DNA of 16,480 nucleotides from an uncultured Rhodanobacteraceae bacterium (GCA_937928755.1 CALEZI010000111.1:1-16480), one strand, 5' to 3'; numbered from the stretch's first letter, positions 7,403-14,446 are shown. Made by a program: numbers and translations. The notes: a model not told the origin generated them from the sequence alone.

Positions 7403-8065
7403 ATGGCCGGAACCCTCAATTTCGAACGCGCTCGCTTCAATATGGTCGAGCAACAGGTACGCCCGTGGGAGGTGCTGGACCCACGTGTGCTGGACGTGCT
7501 CGGCGAAGTGAAGCGTGAGGACTTCGTGCCGCCGCGCCATCGCAAACTGGCGTTCGCTGACCTGTCGATTCCGCTCGACCACGGCGAGTTCATGATGAAG
7601 CCGGTGATCGAGGGTCGGTTGTTGCAGGCGCTGGAATTGAACGGCGACGAGGAAGTGCTGGAAATCGGTACCGGTAGCGGTTTTTTGACCGCCTGCCTGG
7701 CGCGACTGGCACGTCAGGTGGTGTCGATCGAGCGTCATGGCGATCTCGCCGAGCGCGCGCGCGGTCGCATCGGCGCCAGCGGCATCCGCAACGTCCAGGT
7801 CGCTGCGGAAGATGCGTTCGCCTGTAGCCCGAGCCAGACTTTCCACGCCATCGCCGTGACCGGTGCGGTTGCCACCGTTCCGGACAGTTTCCTGCGCTGG
7901 CTCAAGCCCGGTGGCCGCATGTTCATCATCAGCGGCCTGTCGCCGGCAATGAACGCGCAATTGCTGCTGCGGCATGGGCCTGATCAGGTCGAAGCGCGCA
8001 GCCTGTTCGAAACCGACCTGCCCTATCTGAAGGGCGCGGAACCCGCGTCCCGATTCGTTATCTGA
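7403..8065 (+). CDS. PCMT-family (protein-L-isoaspartate O-methyltransferase-like) protein
   Basis: This is a cytosolic SAM-dependent methyltransferase of the Pcm family, 220 residues. It begins MAGTLNFERARFNMVEQQVR. It has the SAM-binding motif LEIGTGSGFLTA (86-97), the acidic end of beta-2 (VVSIE, 106-110) and LRWLKPGGRMFIISG. In true L-isoaspartyl repair enzymes a QTISQP-like segment holds the catalytic Ser/Thr; here the aligned region reads IPLDHGEFMMKPVIEG (56-71), lacking it. I therefore name the family but not the repair activity. It ends 22 bp before tolC on the same strand and is probably cotranscribed with it, a pairing I recall from xanthomonads and pseudomonads. Confidence 0.88.
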   Translation: MAGTLNFERARFNMVEQQVRPWEVLDPRVLDVLGEVKREDFVPPRHRKLAFADLSIPLDHGEFMMKPVIEGRLLQALELNGDEEVLEIGTGSGFLTACLARLARQVVSIERHGDLAERARGRIGASGIRNVQVAAEDAFACSPSQTFHAIAVTGAVATVPDSFLRWLKPGGRMFIISGLSPAMNAQLLLRHGPDQVEARSLFETDLPYLKGAEPASRFVI

Positions 8066-8087
8066 AAAACTTTCCACGAGGATTACC

Positions 8088-9464
8088 ATGCGTCGCCATC
8101 AATTGACCATTGCCCTGATCGCGGGCTTGACTGCCCTGAGCAGCGCGGCGCCCGCCGCCGATCTGGCCCAGATCTACGAGATGGCACGCGTCAGCGACCC
8201 GCAACTGGCCGCGGCCGAGTCGGCGATGCTCGCCGCCGGCGAAGGGGTCGTCCAGGCACGTTCGGCGTTGTTGCCGAACCTCAGCGGCAGTGCAAGCTAC
8301 GGCAGCTCGAACAGCAACAGTTCATCGATCACGTCGATCCCGAATGAGGACGGAACCGTCAGCTTCGGCCGCGCCGACGGCGGCGGCGATACCAACACGC
8401 GCAGCTACCAGCTGCGGCTGACGCAGAGCATCTACAACCACTCCAACTACACGCGCTTGCGCGGCGCGCGCGCTGGCGAATCGCAGTTCGCCGCCAGTTA
8501 CGATGCTGCGCTCGACAACCTCATCGTGCGGGTCGCCACGGCGTATTTCGAAGCGCTCACCGCGACCACCAACCTGAATGCGGTCAAGGCGGAGGAAACT
8601 GCGGTCAAGCGCCAACTGGAGCAAGCGGAACAACGCTTCGAAGTCGGCCTGTCGGCGATTACCGACGTCCACGAAGCGCAGGCGCGCTACGACGCCGCGC
8701 GCGCCGCCGCGATCCTCGCGCAGTTCCAGCTCGACGACGCTTTCGAGGCGCTCACCGAACTGACTGGCAAGCCGGTCAGCGATTTGCGACCGGTCGCGGA
8801 GAAACTGAACCTCAGCAGCCCGGTGCCGGATGATTCCGAGGCCTGGGTGAAGACCGCCGAGGCCGAAAGCCCGACGCTGGCGGTGCGCCGCTTCGCGCTG
8901 GAACAGGCGGAACAGGCGGTCGAGACGGCCAAGGCCGGCCACTTGCCGACGATCGCCGCTGACTATTCGTGGGTCGACCAGAACACATCCGGAGACCGTT
9001 TTTCGAACAACGTCTCGTTCCCCGCCGATGGCGATTTCCGCGACCATGGATTCGGCATCACGCTCAATGTGCCCATCTTCGAGGGCCTTGCCACGCAATC
9101 GCGCGTGCGCCAGGAAACGCACAACCGCGATGCCGCCGCCGACCAGTACGAACAGGAACAGCGCGCCATCGTGCGTGCCACGCGCAAGGCCTATCGGGCC
9201 GTCGCCGCCGGCATCACCGAAGTCGAGGCGCGCAGCCAGGCTCTGATCTCGGCACAGAGCGCGCTGGATGCCACGCAGGCCGGCTTCGAAGTCGGCACCC
9301 GCACCATCGTCGACGTGTTGATCAGCCAGCAAGTGTTGTTCCAGGCACAACGCGACTACGCGTCGTCGCGCCACAACTACCTGCTGAACTCGCTGCGCCT
9401 GAAGCAGGCGGCCGGCACCATTACCGTGGCCGACCTGCAGGCAGTCAACGCCGTGCTTCAGTAG
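8088..9464 (+). CDS. tolC: TolC-family outer-membrane channel protein
   Basis: This is an outer-membrane efflux duct that works as a trimer with HlyD- or AcrA-type adaptors for type I secretion and drug export. Of 458 residues, the first 24 are a signal peptide (cleavage after AAPA). Two outer-membrane efflux protein repeats follow, with long Ala/Gln/Glu-rich helices. Family-typical stretches include LAQIYEMARVSDPQLAAAES, LRLTQSIYNHSNYTRL, EQAEQRFEVGLSAITDVHEA, GITLNVPIFEGLATQSRVRQ and AGFEVGTRTIVDVLISQQ. The start has GAGGA (8078-8082) with 5-nt spacing. It is the second gene of the pcm-tolC unit and lies 0.94 kb downstream of the ABC exporter operon on the same strand, so it may be that exporter's outer-membrane partner, though TolC usually serves many pumps. 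Confidence 0.95.
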   Translation: MRRHQLTIALIAGLTALSSAAPAADLAQIYEMARVSDPQLAAAESAMLAAGEGVVQARSALLPNLSGSASYGSSNSNSSSITSIPNEDGTVSFGRADGGGDTNTRSYQLRLTQSIYNHSNYTRLRGARAGESQFAASYDAALDNLIVRVATAYFEALTATTNLNAVKAEETAVKRQLEQAEQRFEVGLSAITDVHEAQARYDAARAAAILAQFQLDDAFEALTELTGKPVSDLRPVAEKLNLSSPVPDDSEAWVKTAEAESPTLAVRRFALEQAEQAVETAKAGHLPTIAADYSWVDQNTSGDRFSNNVSFPADGDFRDHGFGITLNVPIFEGLATQSRVRQETHNRDAAADQYEQEQRAIVRATRKAYRAVAAGITEVEARSQALISAQSALDATQAGFEVGTRTIVDVLISQQVLFQAQRDYASSRHNYLLNSLRLKQAAGTITVADLQAVNAVLQ

Positions 9465-9478
9465 GGGGAGCGTGCTCC

Positions 9479-9526
9479 GAGCGGGTTTATCCCGCGAAAG
9501 CGCTCGCGGAGTAAATCCGCTCCCAC
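9479..9526. repeat. Family B REP-like doublet after tolC
   Basis: A forward unit with a worn head (9479-9497, stem GCGGG-TTTAT-CCCGC) faces a reverse unit (9504-9526) whose own stem has decayed (GCGGAGTAAATCCGC) but whose CTCCCAC end is intact. It starts 15 bp after the tolC stop. The units match the family B copies at 13322 and 14527, and the GTGGGAGC head and GC-rich stem resemble REP elements described in Pseudomonas. Confidence 0.8.
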
Positions 9527-9560
9527 ATGCAAATCAATGCCTTACGGCGTTTGGTGGGAG

Positions 9561-9616
9561 TCACGGTCGCCCCTGTCGGTGCGCTTGTTCGGGCATCGAA
9601 CTGGCGGCGACCATGA
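9561..9616. repeat. Short imperfect inverted repeat in the tolC-waaA gap
   Basis: Arms TCACGGTCGCC (9561-9571) and GGCGACCATGA (9606-9616) pair at 10 of 11 positions across a 34-nt loop. GTGGGAG directly before the left arm recalls the family B head. It may be another degenerate REP type; evidence is limited to the pairing. Confidence 0.45.
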
Positions 9617-9621
9617 GGACT

Positions 9622-9734
9622 GCTTTTTTATCCGCAAAGGACGCAAAGGACGCAAAGAAAGCCAAGAACCAGAGTGTTGATGTTCTGCTGGCTTTGTTTT
9701 CCTTTGCGTCCTTTGCGTCCTTTGCGGAAAAAGC
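9622..9734. repeat. CGCAAAGGA-type long inverted repeat
   Basis: The left arm (9622-9663) carries three CGCAAAG units spaced 9 bp apart, and the right arm (9690-9734) carries the complementary CTTTGCG units. The arms also share GGCTTT at the inner ends and GC plus an A/T run at the outer ends. The 26-nt loop is unique. The element lies between the convergent tolC and waaA genes and could stop transcription from both sides, because each outer end is a T-run when read outward. Similar CGCAAAGG arrays occur between genes in other proteobacteria, from memory and unverified here. Confidence 0.88.
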
Positions 9735-9793
9735 TTTTCTTTCCGATACTTGCGTGATGTTTGGCGGAGTGTTCGCTTCGTCAGCAAGCCCGA

Positions 9794-11146
9794 TCATCCG
9801 GGTCCTGCGGACCCACCTTCTCCCCGCGAACGGGGAGCGGGAACCGCCGCCGCGGGGAGAAGATCTCCCGCAGCCGCCAACACCTCCTCGATCGCCACCA
9901 AGGTGCGTGGCACCGCGCCGCGCTCGCGCTCCACTACCGTCAAAGCGGCGGCGCCCATCGCGGCCGCTCGCTTCGGGTCGCTGAGGATGCGCACCACCTG
10001 GCTGCCAAGCGTGGCGCCATTGGCCACGCGCACCGCGGCGTCCTCGGCGATCAATGTGTCGGTGATCTCCGCGAAGTTGAAGGTATGCGGCCCGATCAGG
10101 ATCGGCTTGCTCAGCGCAGCGGGTTCCAGCACATTGTGCCCACCGATGCGATCGAGGCTGCCGCCGACGAAACAGGCGTCGGCGCAGGCATAGAACTTGA
10201 GCAACTCGCCCATGGTGTCGACCACGAAACACTGTGAATCGAGCGAGGCGATGTGGTCCTCGCTGCGGCAACTGGTGCGAAATCCATAGGAGCGACAAAG
10301 CGAGATCGCGGCGCGGAAGCGTTCCGGGTGGCGCGGCACCAGGATCAGCAAGGCGTCGGGGAAACGACCGAGAATGCGGGCGTGCGCCTGCAATACCGCA
10401 GCCTCCTCGCCTTCGTGGGTGCTGGCGGCGATCCACACCGGGCGCAGCGCGCCCCAGGTGGTGCGCCACTCGCGCGCGATCTCGTCGAGGCCGCCGGGCA
10501 CCGCCATGTCGAACTTGATGTTGCCGACCACGCGCATGCGTTCGGGCGCTGCGCCCAGGCGCAGGAAGCGTTCGCCGTCGACCTGCGACTGTGCCGCCAC
10601 CAGCGCCGCGCAACGCACGGCGTCGCCGACCAGCGAGATCGCCGGCCCGTAGCCCCTGAGGCTGCGTTCGGACAGTCGCGCGTTGGCGATGAAGATCGGA
10701 ATGCCGCACGCGCTGCAGGCAAAATACAGGTTCGGCCAGATCTCGGTCTCCATGATCACGGCGATGCGCGGCTTCACACGCGCAAGGAAACGTTCGATGG
10801 CCGCCGGCAGGTCGTACGGAAGGTAGACGTGGAAGACGCGATCGCCGAACTGCTTGAGCACCCGATCAGAGCCCGTCGGCGTGATCGTGGTGACCACCAG
10901 CGGCTGGTCCGGATGCCGCTTCATCAGTTCCTGAATCAGCGGAATGGCGGCATTGAACTCACCCACCGAGACCGCGTGCACCCAGATCGACGAAGCGAAG
11001 CCGGGATCGCGAAACCAGCCGAAGCGCTCCGGCCAGCGCGAAAAATAGCCACGGTTGCGCAGCCCGCGAAATGCCAGGCGATACAGGATCACCGGCATCG
11101 CCAGGTACATCGCCAGCGTATAGAGGCGGCGCGAGAGTCGGCGCAT
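9794..11146 (-). CDS. waaA: 3-deoxy-D-manno-octulosonic acid (Kdo) transferase
   Basis: WaaA adds Kdo from CMP-Kdo to lipid IVA at the cytoplasmic face of the inner membrane, the first step of LPS core assembly. The protein has 450 residues. An N-terminal hydrophobic anchor (about 8-25) precedes SVGE with the catalytic Glu63. METEIWPNL (132-140), ASTHEGEE (241-248), VPRHPERF (270-277) and GGHNVLEPAALSKPILIGP (335-353) are all diagnostic. The usual length is about 425; the extra C-terminal tail (VPAPRSRGEGGSAGPG) is encoded by palindromic repeat sequence (9800-9862). The ATG at 11146 has no obvious Shine-Dalgarno site. The gene is divergent from the lipid A acyltransferase gene, giving a small LPS locus, and convergent with tolC. 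Confidence 0.96.
   Translation of the reverse strand: MRRLSRRLYTLAMYLAMPVILYRLAFRGLRNRGYFSRWPERFGWFRDPGFASSIWVHAVSVGEFNAAIPLIQELMKRHPDQPLVVTTITPTGSDRVLKQFGDRVFHVYLPYDLPAAIERFLARVKPRIAVIMETEIWPNLYFACSACGIPIFIANARLSERSLRGYGPAISLVGDAVRCAALVAAQSQVDGERFLRLGAAPERMRVVGNIKFDMAVPGGLDEIAREWRTTWGALRPVWIAASTHEGEEAAVLQAHARILGRFPDALLILVPRHPERFRAAISLCRSYGFRTSCRSEDHIASLDSQCFVVDTMGELLKFYACADACFVGGSLDRIGGHNVLEPAALSKPILIGPHTFNFAEITDTLIAEDAAVRVANGATLGSQVVRILSDPKRAAAMGAAALTVVERERGAVPRTLVAIEEVLAAAGDLLPAAAVPAPRSRGEGGSAGPG
9800..9862. repeat. Nested palindromes overlapping the waaA 3' end
   Basis: A short hairpin GGGTCC-TGC-GGACCC (9800-9814) adjoins an inverted repeat with perfect 12-nt arms CTTCTCCCCGCG (9817-9828) and CGCGGGGAGAAG (9851-9862). 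The left arm also pairs locally with GGGGAG (9832-9837). CTTCTCCCGC-type repeats usually lie between genes; here the sequence is read as the last codons of waaA. Confidence 0.75.
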
Positions 11147-11209
11147 GCGGGTTCGGGGCGGGTGGTGGCGCAGTATCGCGCAGTGCGGGGTGCGGGGGAT
11201 GGCTCTTGA

Positions 11210-11434
11210 GGGTCAAGACTTGTCTGGACGCTTTTCGCGGCGAACCGGGAAGAGCGTCCGGACAAGTCCGGACCCACAGAAGCCAAGGCTCGCGCAGCAC
11301 AGGCTCTGGTGGGTCCAGACTTGTCTGGACGCTTTTCGCCGGGAACCTCGAAGAGCGTCCGGATGAATCCCGACCCACAACAGCAAAGATCGGCACGAAG
11401 CAGGGCTCTGGTGGGTCCAGACTTGTCTGGACGC
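11210..11434. repeat. Cluster of five family A REP-like elements
   Basis: Five units alternate in orientation: forward 11210-11232, reverse 11254-11277, forward 11309-11332, reverse 11355-11378, forward 11411-11434. They form two head-out doublets of 68-70 bp plus one single copy. Spacers share TTTTCGC after forward units and GAAGAGCG before reverse ones. Stem bases covary: GTCCAGAC/GTCTGGAC in most forward copies, GTCCGGAC/GTCCGGAC in copy 2, and a GAT/ATC replacement with one mismatch in copy 4. The cluster fills most of the 318-bp gap between divergent waaA and lpxL; the last copy ends 30 bp before the lpxL start. Confidence 0.92.
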
Positions 11435-11451
11435 TTTTCGCCGACCGCCCC

Positions 11452-11457
11452 TAGACT
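11452..11457 (+). promoter_or_regulatory. Possible -10 box directly before lpxL
   Basis: TAGACT matches TATAAT at four positions and lies 7 bp before the ATG at 11465, so a transcript from it would begin at or next to the start codon. No -35 box lies at standard distance (TTGTCT at 11423 is 23 bp away, within the repeat). Weak evidence, noted because no Shine-Dalgarno site is visible. Confidence 0.22.
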
Positions 11458-11464
11458 GCTTCCC

Positions 11465-12388
11465 ATGCGCAAGGTAAAAACAGCCGCCCGGCCACTGTGG
11501 CACCCGTACTCGTGGCCGAGCTGGATCGCGGTCGGCTTGTTGTGGCTGATCGCGCGGATTCCGCATCGATTGGCGTTGGCGCTGGGCGCCGCGGCTGGTC
11601 CGCTGGTGCTTGCGTTGATGCCACGTCGACGCCACATTCTCGAGCGCAACCTGGAACTTTGTTTTCCCGATTGGAGCGACACGCAGCGACGCGCCGTCGC
11701 GCGCGAAAACGCCCGCGAATCCGGGCGCATGCTGGTGGCTTTTGCCTGGGGCTGGTTCGGGTCGATCCGCCGAGTCGGCAGATTGCCCGTGGTTGTGGAG
11801 GGCATCGAACACATCGAATCCGCGCGCGCGTCGGGACGCGGTGTGTTGCTGGTCGGTGCGCATTTCAGTCATCTGGAACTGGCCGGTCGCTTGCTGTGCC
11901 GATTCACGCCGGTGGCTGGCATGTACCGCGAACACCATGACCCCGGCTTCGAATGGGCGATCCGGCGCGCGCGATTGCGCTATGCAAACGCCATGTTCCG
12001 CCGTGACGAAGTCCGCGCTGCAGTGCGCCACGTCAAGTCCGGCGGTACGCTCTGGTATGCACCGGATCAGGAGTACCGTCGCGGAGAACGAGTGTTTGCG
12101 CCGTTCTTCGGCATCCCGGCATCGACCATCACCGCCACCCACCAGTTGGCACGCCTGAGCGGCGCCGCGGTGATCGGTTTCGAACATCGTCGCGAGGCCG
12201 ACGGCAGCTATCGGCTGCGCCTGCACCCGCCACTCGCCGGTTTCCCCAGCAACGACGCGCTGGCGGACACCACGCGCGTCAACGCGATGCTGGAACACAT
12301 CGTGCGCCAGGCGCCTGAGCAGTATTTGTGGCTGCATGGGCGCTTCAAGACGCGGCCGACGCGGGAAGAAGCGTCGCTGTATGCCTAA
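11465..12388 (+). CDS. lpxL: Lipid A biosynthesis acyltransferase, LpxL/HtrB family
   Basis: This inner-membrane enzyme transfers a secondary acyl chain from acyl-ACP to Kdo2-lipid IVA, the step after WaaA. It has 307 residues: a basic N-terminus, a hydrophobic anchor (about 19-52), RNLELCFPDWSDTQR (61-75) and the catalytic HX4E motif (His133-FSHL-Glu138). VAGMYREHHDPGFEW, LWYAPDQEYRRGERVF and QYLWLHGRFKTRP also fit the family. The frame is open from 11309, but that extension is translated family A repeat, so I chose the ATG at 11465, which gives a normal N-terminus. No Shine-Dalgarno site precedes it. The lpxL symbol marks the family; LpxM or LpxP specificity cannot be excluded. purC follows after 32 bp. 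Confidence 0.92.
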   Translation: MRKVKTAARPLWHPYSWPSWIAVGLLWLIARIPHRLALALGAAAGPLVLALMPRRRHILERNLELCFPDWSDTQRRAVARENARESGRMLVAFAWGWFGSIRRVGRLPVVVEGIEHIESARASGRGVLLVGAHFSHLELAGRLLCRFTPVAGMYREHHDPGFEWAIRRARLRYANAMFRRDEVRAAVRHVKSGGTLWYAPDQEYRRGERVFAPFFGIPASTITATHQLARLSGAAVIGFEHRREADGSYRLRLHPPLAGFPSNDALADTTRVNAMLEHIVRQAPEQYLWLHGRFKTRPTREEASLYA

Positions 12389-12420
12389 AATCCAGGGTTT
12401 TCCCGGCTGATCGCCCCCCG

Positions 12421-13305
12421 ATGACCACCACGCTGTCCGAATCCAATCTGCCAGGCCTGACCCGCGTGCATCGCGGCAAGGTCCGCGACGTTTACGCGCT
12501 GCCCGAACAGCGCCTGCTGATGGTCGCCACCGACCGCCTTTCTGCGTTCGATGTGATCCTGCCCGACCCGATTCCGGGCAAGGGCGAGATCCTCACCGAG
12601 ATGTCTAACTTCTGGTTCGCGCTGACGGCGCCGACCTGCCCGAACCACCTGACCGGCATCGATCCCGCCAGCGTGCTGCCGCCGGGCACCGACGTGGCGC
12701 TGTATCAGCGCCGCAGCGTGGTTGCGCGGCGCTTGAAGCCGGTACCGGTGGAGGCGATCGCGCGCGGTTACCTCATCGGTTCCGGCTGGAAGGAATACCA
12801 GGCGCGCGGCAGCGTCTGCGGCATCGCGCTGCCCGCCGGCATCGAGATGGCGGGCGAGTTGCCCGAGCCGCTGTTCACGCCGTCGACCAAGGCTGCGGTT
12901 GGCGATCACGACGAGAACATCGGCTTCGACCGCGTGGTCGAACTGGTCGGTGCGGATCTGGCCGAACGGATGCGCGCGGCGACGCTGGCGCTGTACGCGC
13001 AGGCGCGGCGCCATGCGGCGACGCGCGGGATCATCATCGCCGACACCAAGTTCGAATTCGGTCTCGACGAAGACGGCACGCTGCGCGTCATGGATGAGAT
13101 GCTCACCCCCGACTCCTCGCGCTTCTGGCCCGCCGCCGATTGGATGCCTGGCCGCAACCCTCCCTCCTTCGACAAACAGTACGTGCGCGACTATCTAGAA
13201 TCGCTCGACTGGAACAAGACCGCGCCCGGGCCGGCAATTCCCGCGGAAATCATCGAGGGCACGCGGGCGAAGTATGCCGAGGCCTTGCGGTTGTTGACGG
13301 CGTGA
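12421..13305 (+). CDS. purC: Phosphoribosylaminoimidazole-succinocarboxamide synthase
   Basis: PurC (SAICAR synthase) joins CAIR and aspartate using ATP in purine synthesis, in the cytosol. The 294 residues contain RGKVRDVY (18-25), DRLSAFDV (38-45), EAIARGYLIGSGWKEY (111-126), TPSTKAAVGDHDENI (153-167), IIADTKFEFG (205-214) and DEMLTPDSSRFW (225-236). This is the long form of the enzyme, as in fungi and some proteobacteria, rather than the 237-residue E. coli form. The ATG at 12421 lies 32 bp after the acyltransferase stop; no Shine-Dalgarno site is evident (CGCCCCCCG precedes it). The short spacing suggests readthrough from lpxL, though the pathways are unrelated. Confidence 0.98.
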   Translation: MTTTLSESNLPGLTRVHRGKVRDVYALPEQRLLMVATDRLSAFDVILPDPIPGKGEILTEMSNFWFALTAPTCPNHLTGIDPASVLPPGTDVALYQRRSVVARRLKPVPVEAIARGYLIGSGWKEYQARGSVCGIALPAGIEMAGELPEPLFTPSTKAAVGDHDENIGFDRVVELVGADLAERMRAATLALYAQARRHAATRGIIIADTKFEFGLDEDGTLRVMDEMLTPDSSRFWPAADWMPGRNPPSFDKQYVRDYLESLDWNKTAPGPAIPAEIIEGTRAKYAEALRLLTA

Positions 13306-13321
13306 GTCGAGGCCGGCACCT

Positions 13322-13400
13322 GTGGGAGCGGGTTTATCCCGCGACCTCTCGCTTTGCTCCCACAACACAGCAAGAGCTCGCGGGATAAACCCGCTCCCAC
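13322..13400. repeat. Family B REP-like doublet between purC and amgK
   Basis: Two 23-nt units with perfect mutual complementarity, forward 13322-13344 and reverse 13378-13400, each with the GTGGGAGC head and GCGGG-TTTAT-CCCGC stem, enclose 33 nt. An extra reverse head (GCTCCCACAA, 13357-13366) lies in the interior. The doublet starts 17 bp after the purC stop and ends 15 bp before the amgK ATG, so it makes up most of the gap. Confidence 0.93.
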
Positions 13401-13415
13401 AAACAGCATCCAGCC

Positions 13416-14420
13416 ATGAGCCTTTCTCCCGATCGCCTTTCCGCCCTCGCCGCCTTCGCCCGCTCGCATCTCGGCGAACTCGACGAAGCGCCAACCGCCG
13501 CCTCCGCCGACGCCAGCTTTCGCAGTTACTGGCGCGTGCGTCAGGGCGTGCGCAGCTGGGTGGTGATGAACGCGCCGCCGGACAAGGAGGACGTCGGTCC
13601 GTTCATCGATATCGCCACCCGCCTGCGCGCGGCCGGACTCAACGCACCGGAGGTGATCGCCCAGGACCTGGAGCAGGGTTTCCTGCTGCTCAGCGATCTT
13701 GGCGTTCGTACCTACCTGCCCGAGCTCGACGAGGGCTCGGTCGAGGCGCTGTATGGCGATGCGCTCGACGCGCTGCAGACCATGCAGTCGCAGGTCGTTG
13801 TCTGCGGCCTGCCGGCCTACGACGCGGCGCGCCTGAGCGCCGAGATGGCGCTGTTTCCAACCTGGTTCCTGCAACGACACCTCGGCCGTGAGGCGAATCG
13901 CGCCGAGGCAGAGTTGATCGCGAGCTGCACGCAGCGACTGCTCGACAGCGCGGCCGAACAGCCGGTCGCCTTTGTCCATCGCGATTACCACTCGCGCAAC
14001 CTGATGATCGTGCCCGGCGCCAATCCCGGGATCATCGACTTCCAGGATGCGGTGGTCGGCCCGGTCACCTACGACCTGGTCTCGCTGCTGAAGGACTGCT
14101 ACATCCAGTGGCCACTGGCGCGTGTTCATGGCTGGGCCGAAGCCTACCGCCAACGACTGGTCGGGGCGGGCATGATCGAGGTCGGCCCGACTCGCTGGCG
14201 CCGCTGGTTCGACTGGATGGGCCTGCAGCGGCATCTCAAGGTGCTCGGCATCTTCGCGCGATTGAACTATCGCGACGGCAAGGCCGGGTACTTGAACGAT
14301 CTGCCGCTGGTGCTCGATTACACGCTGGCGGTATGCGCGCGCTACGGTGAACTGGCGGCGTTCGGGGAATGGCTGGAGAGGATCACGCGTGACGTCGATC
14401 TGACCCGGCCAAGGGTTTGA
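13416..14420 (+). CDS. amgK: AmgK-like anomeric sugar kinase (APH-fold phosphotransferase)
   Basis: AmgK phosphorylates N-acetylmuramate and N-acetylglucosamine at C1 in the peptidoglycan-recycling bypass that, with MurU, makes UDP-MurNAc without de novo synthesis. The 334 residues show the aminoglycoside-phosphotransferase fold: DASFRSYWRV (32-41), WVVMNAPPDKEDVGPF (48-63), the catalytic loop HRDYHSRNLM (188-197; Asp190, Asn195) and the metal-binding IIDFQDAVVGPVTYDLVSLL (206-225). The latter two are typical of AmgK. murU, its usual next gene, is absent; a repeat block and convergent crcB follow. The ATG at 13416 has no Shine-Dalgarno site and lies 15 bp after a stable palindrome. Other APH-fold kinases are possible, but AmgK fits best. 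Confidence 0.86.
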   Translation: MSLSPDRLSALAAFARSHLGELDEAPTAASADASFRSYWRVRQGVRSWVVMNAPPDKEDVGPFIDIATRLRAAGLNAPEVIAQDLEQGFLLLSDLGVRTYLPELDEGSVEALYGDALDALQTMQSQVVVCGLPAYDAARLSAEMALFPTWFLQRHLGREANRAEAELIASCTQRLLDSAAEQPVAFVHRDYHSRNLMIVPGANPGIIDFQDAVVGPVTYDLVSLLKDCYIQWPLARVHGWAEAYRQRLVGAGMIEVGPTRWRRWFDWMGLQRHLKVLGIFARLNYRDGKAGYLNDLPLVLDYTLAVCARYGELAAFGEWLERITRDVDLTRPRV

Positions 14421-14446
14421 GCTGCTTCCCCGGTGCGTGGGTTTTT

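Noticed and set aside
9622..9734. CRISPR-like array of CGCAAAGGA units
   Set aside because: Units are 9 bp, contiguous and mirrored in one hairpin. There are no 25-40-bp repeats with unique spacers and no cas genes.
9561..10709. 382-residue minus-strand frame that resembles a gene
   Set aside because: It overlaps waaA in another frame on the same strand and runs through the repeats after it; WaaA has all family motifs.
11309..11464. 52-residue N-terminal extension of the lpxL product
   Set aside because: The extra residues (GPDLSGRFSP repeated) are translated family A repeat. The family's N-terminus begins at the ATG at 11465.
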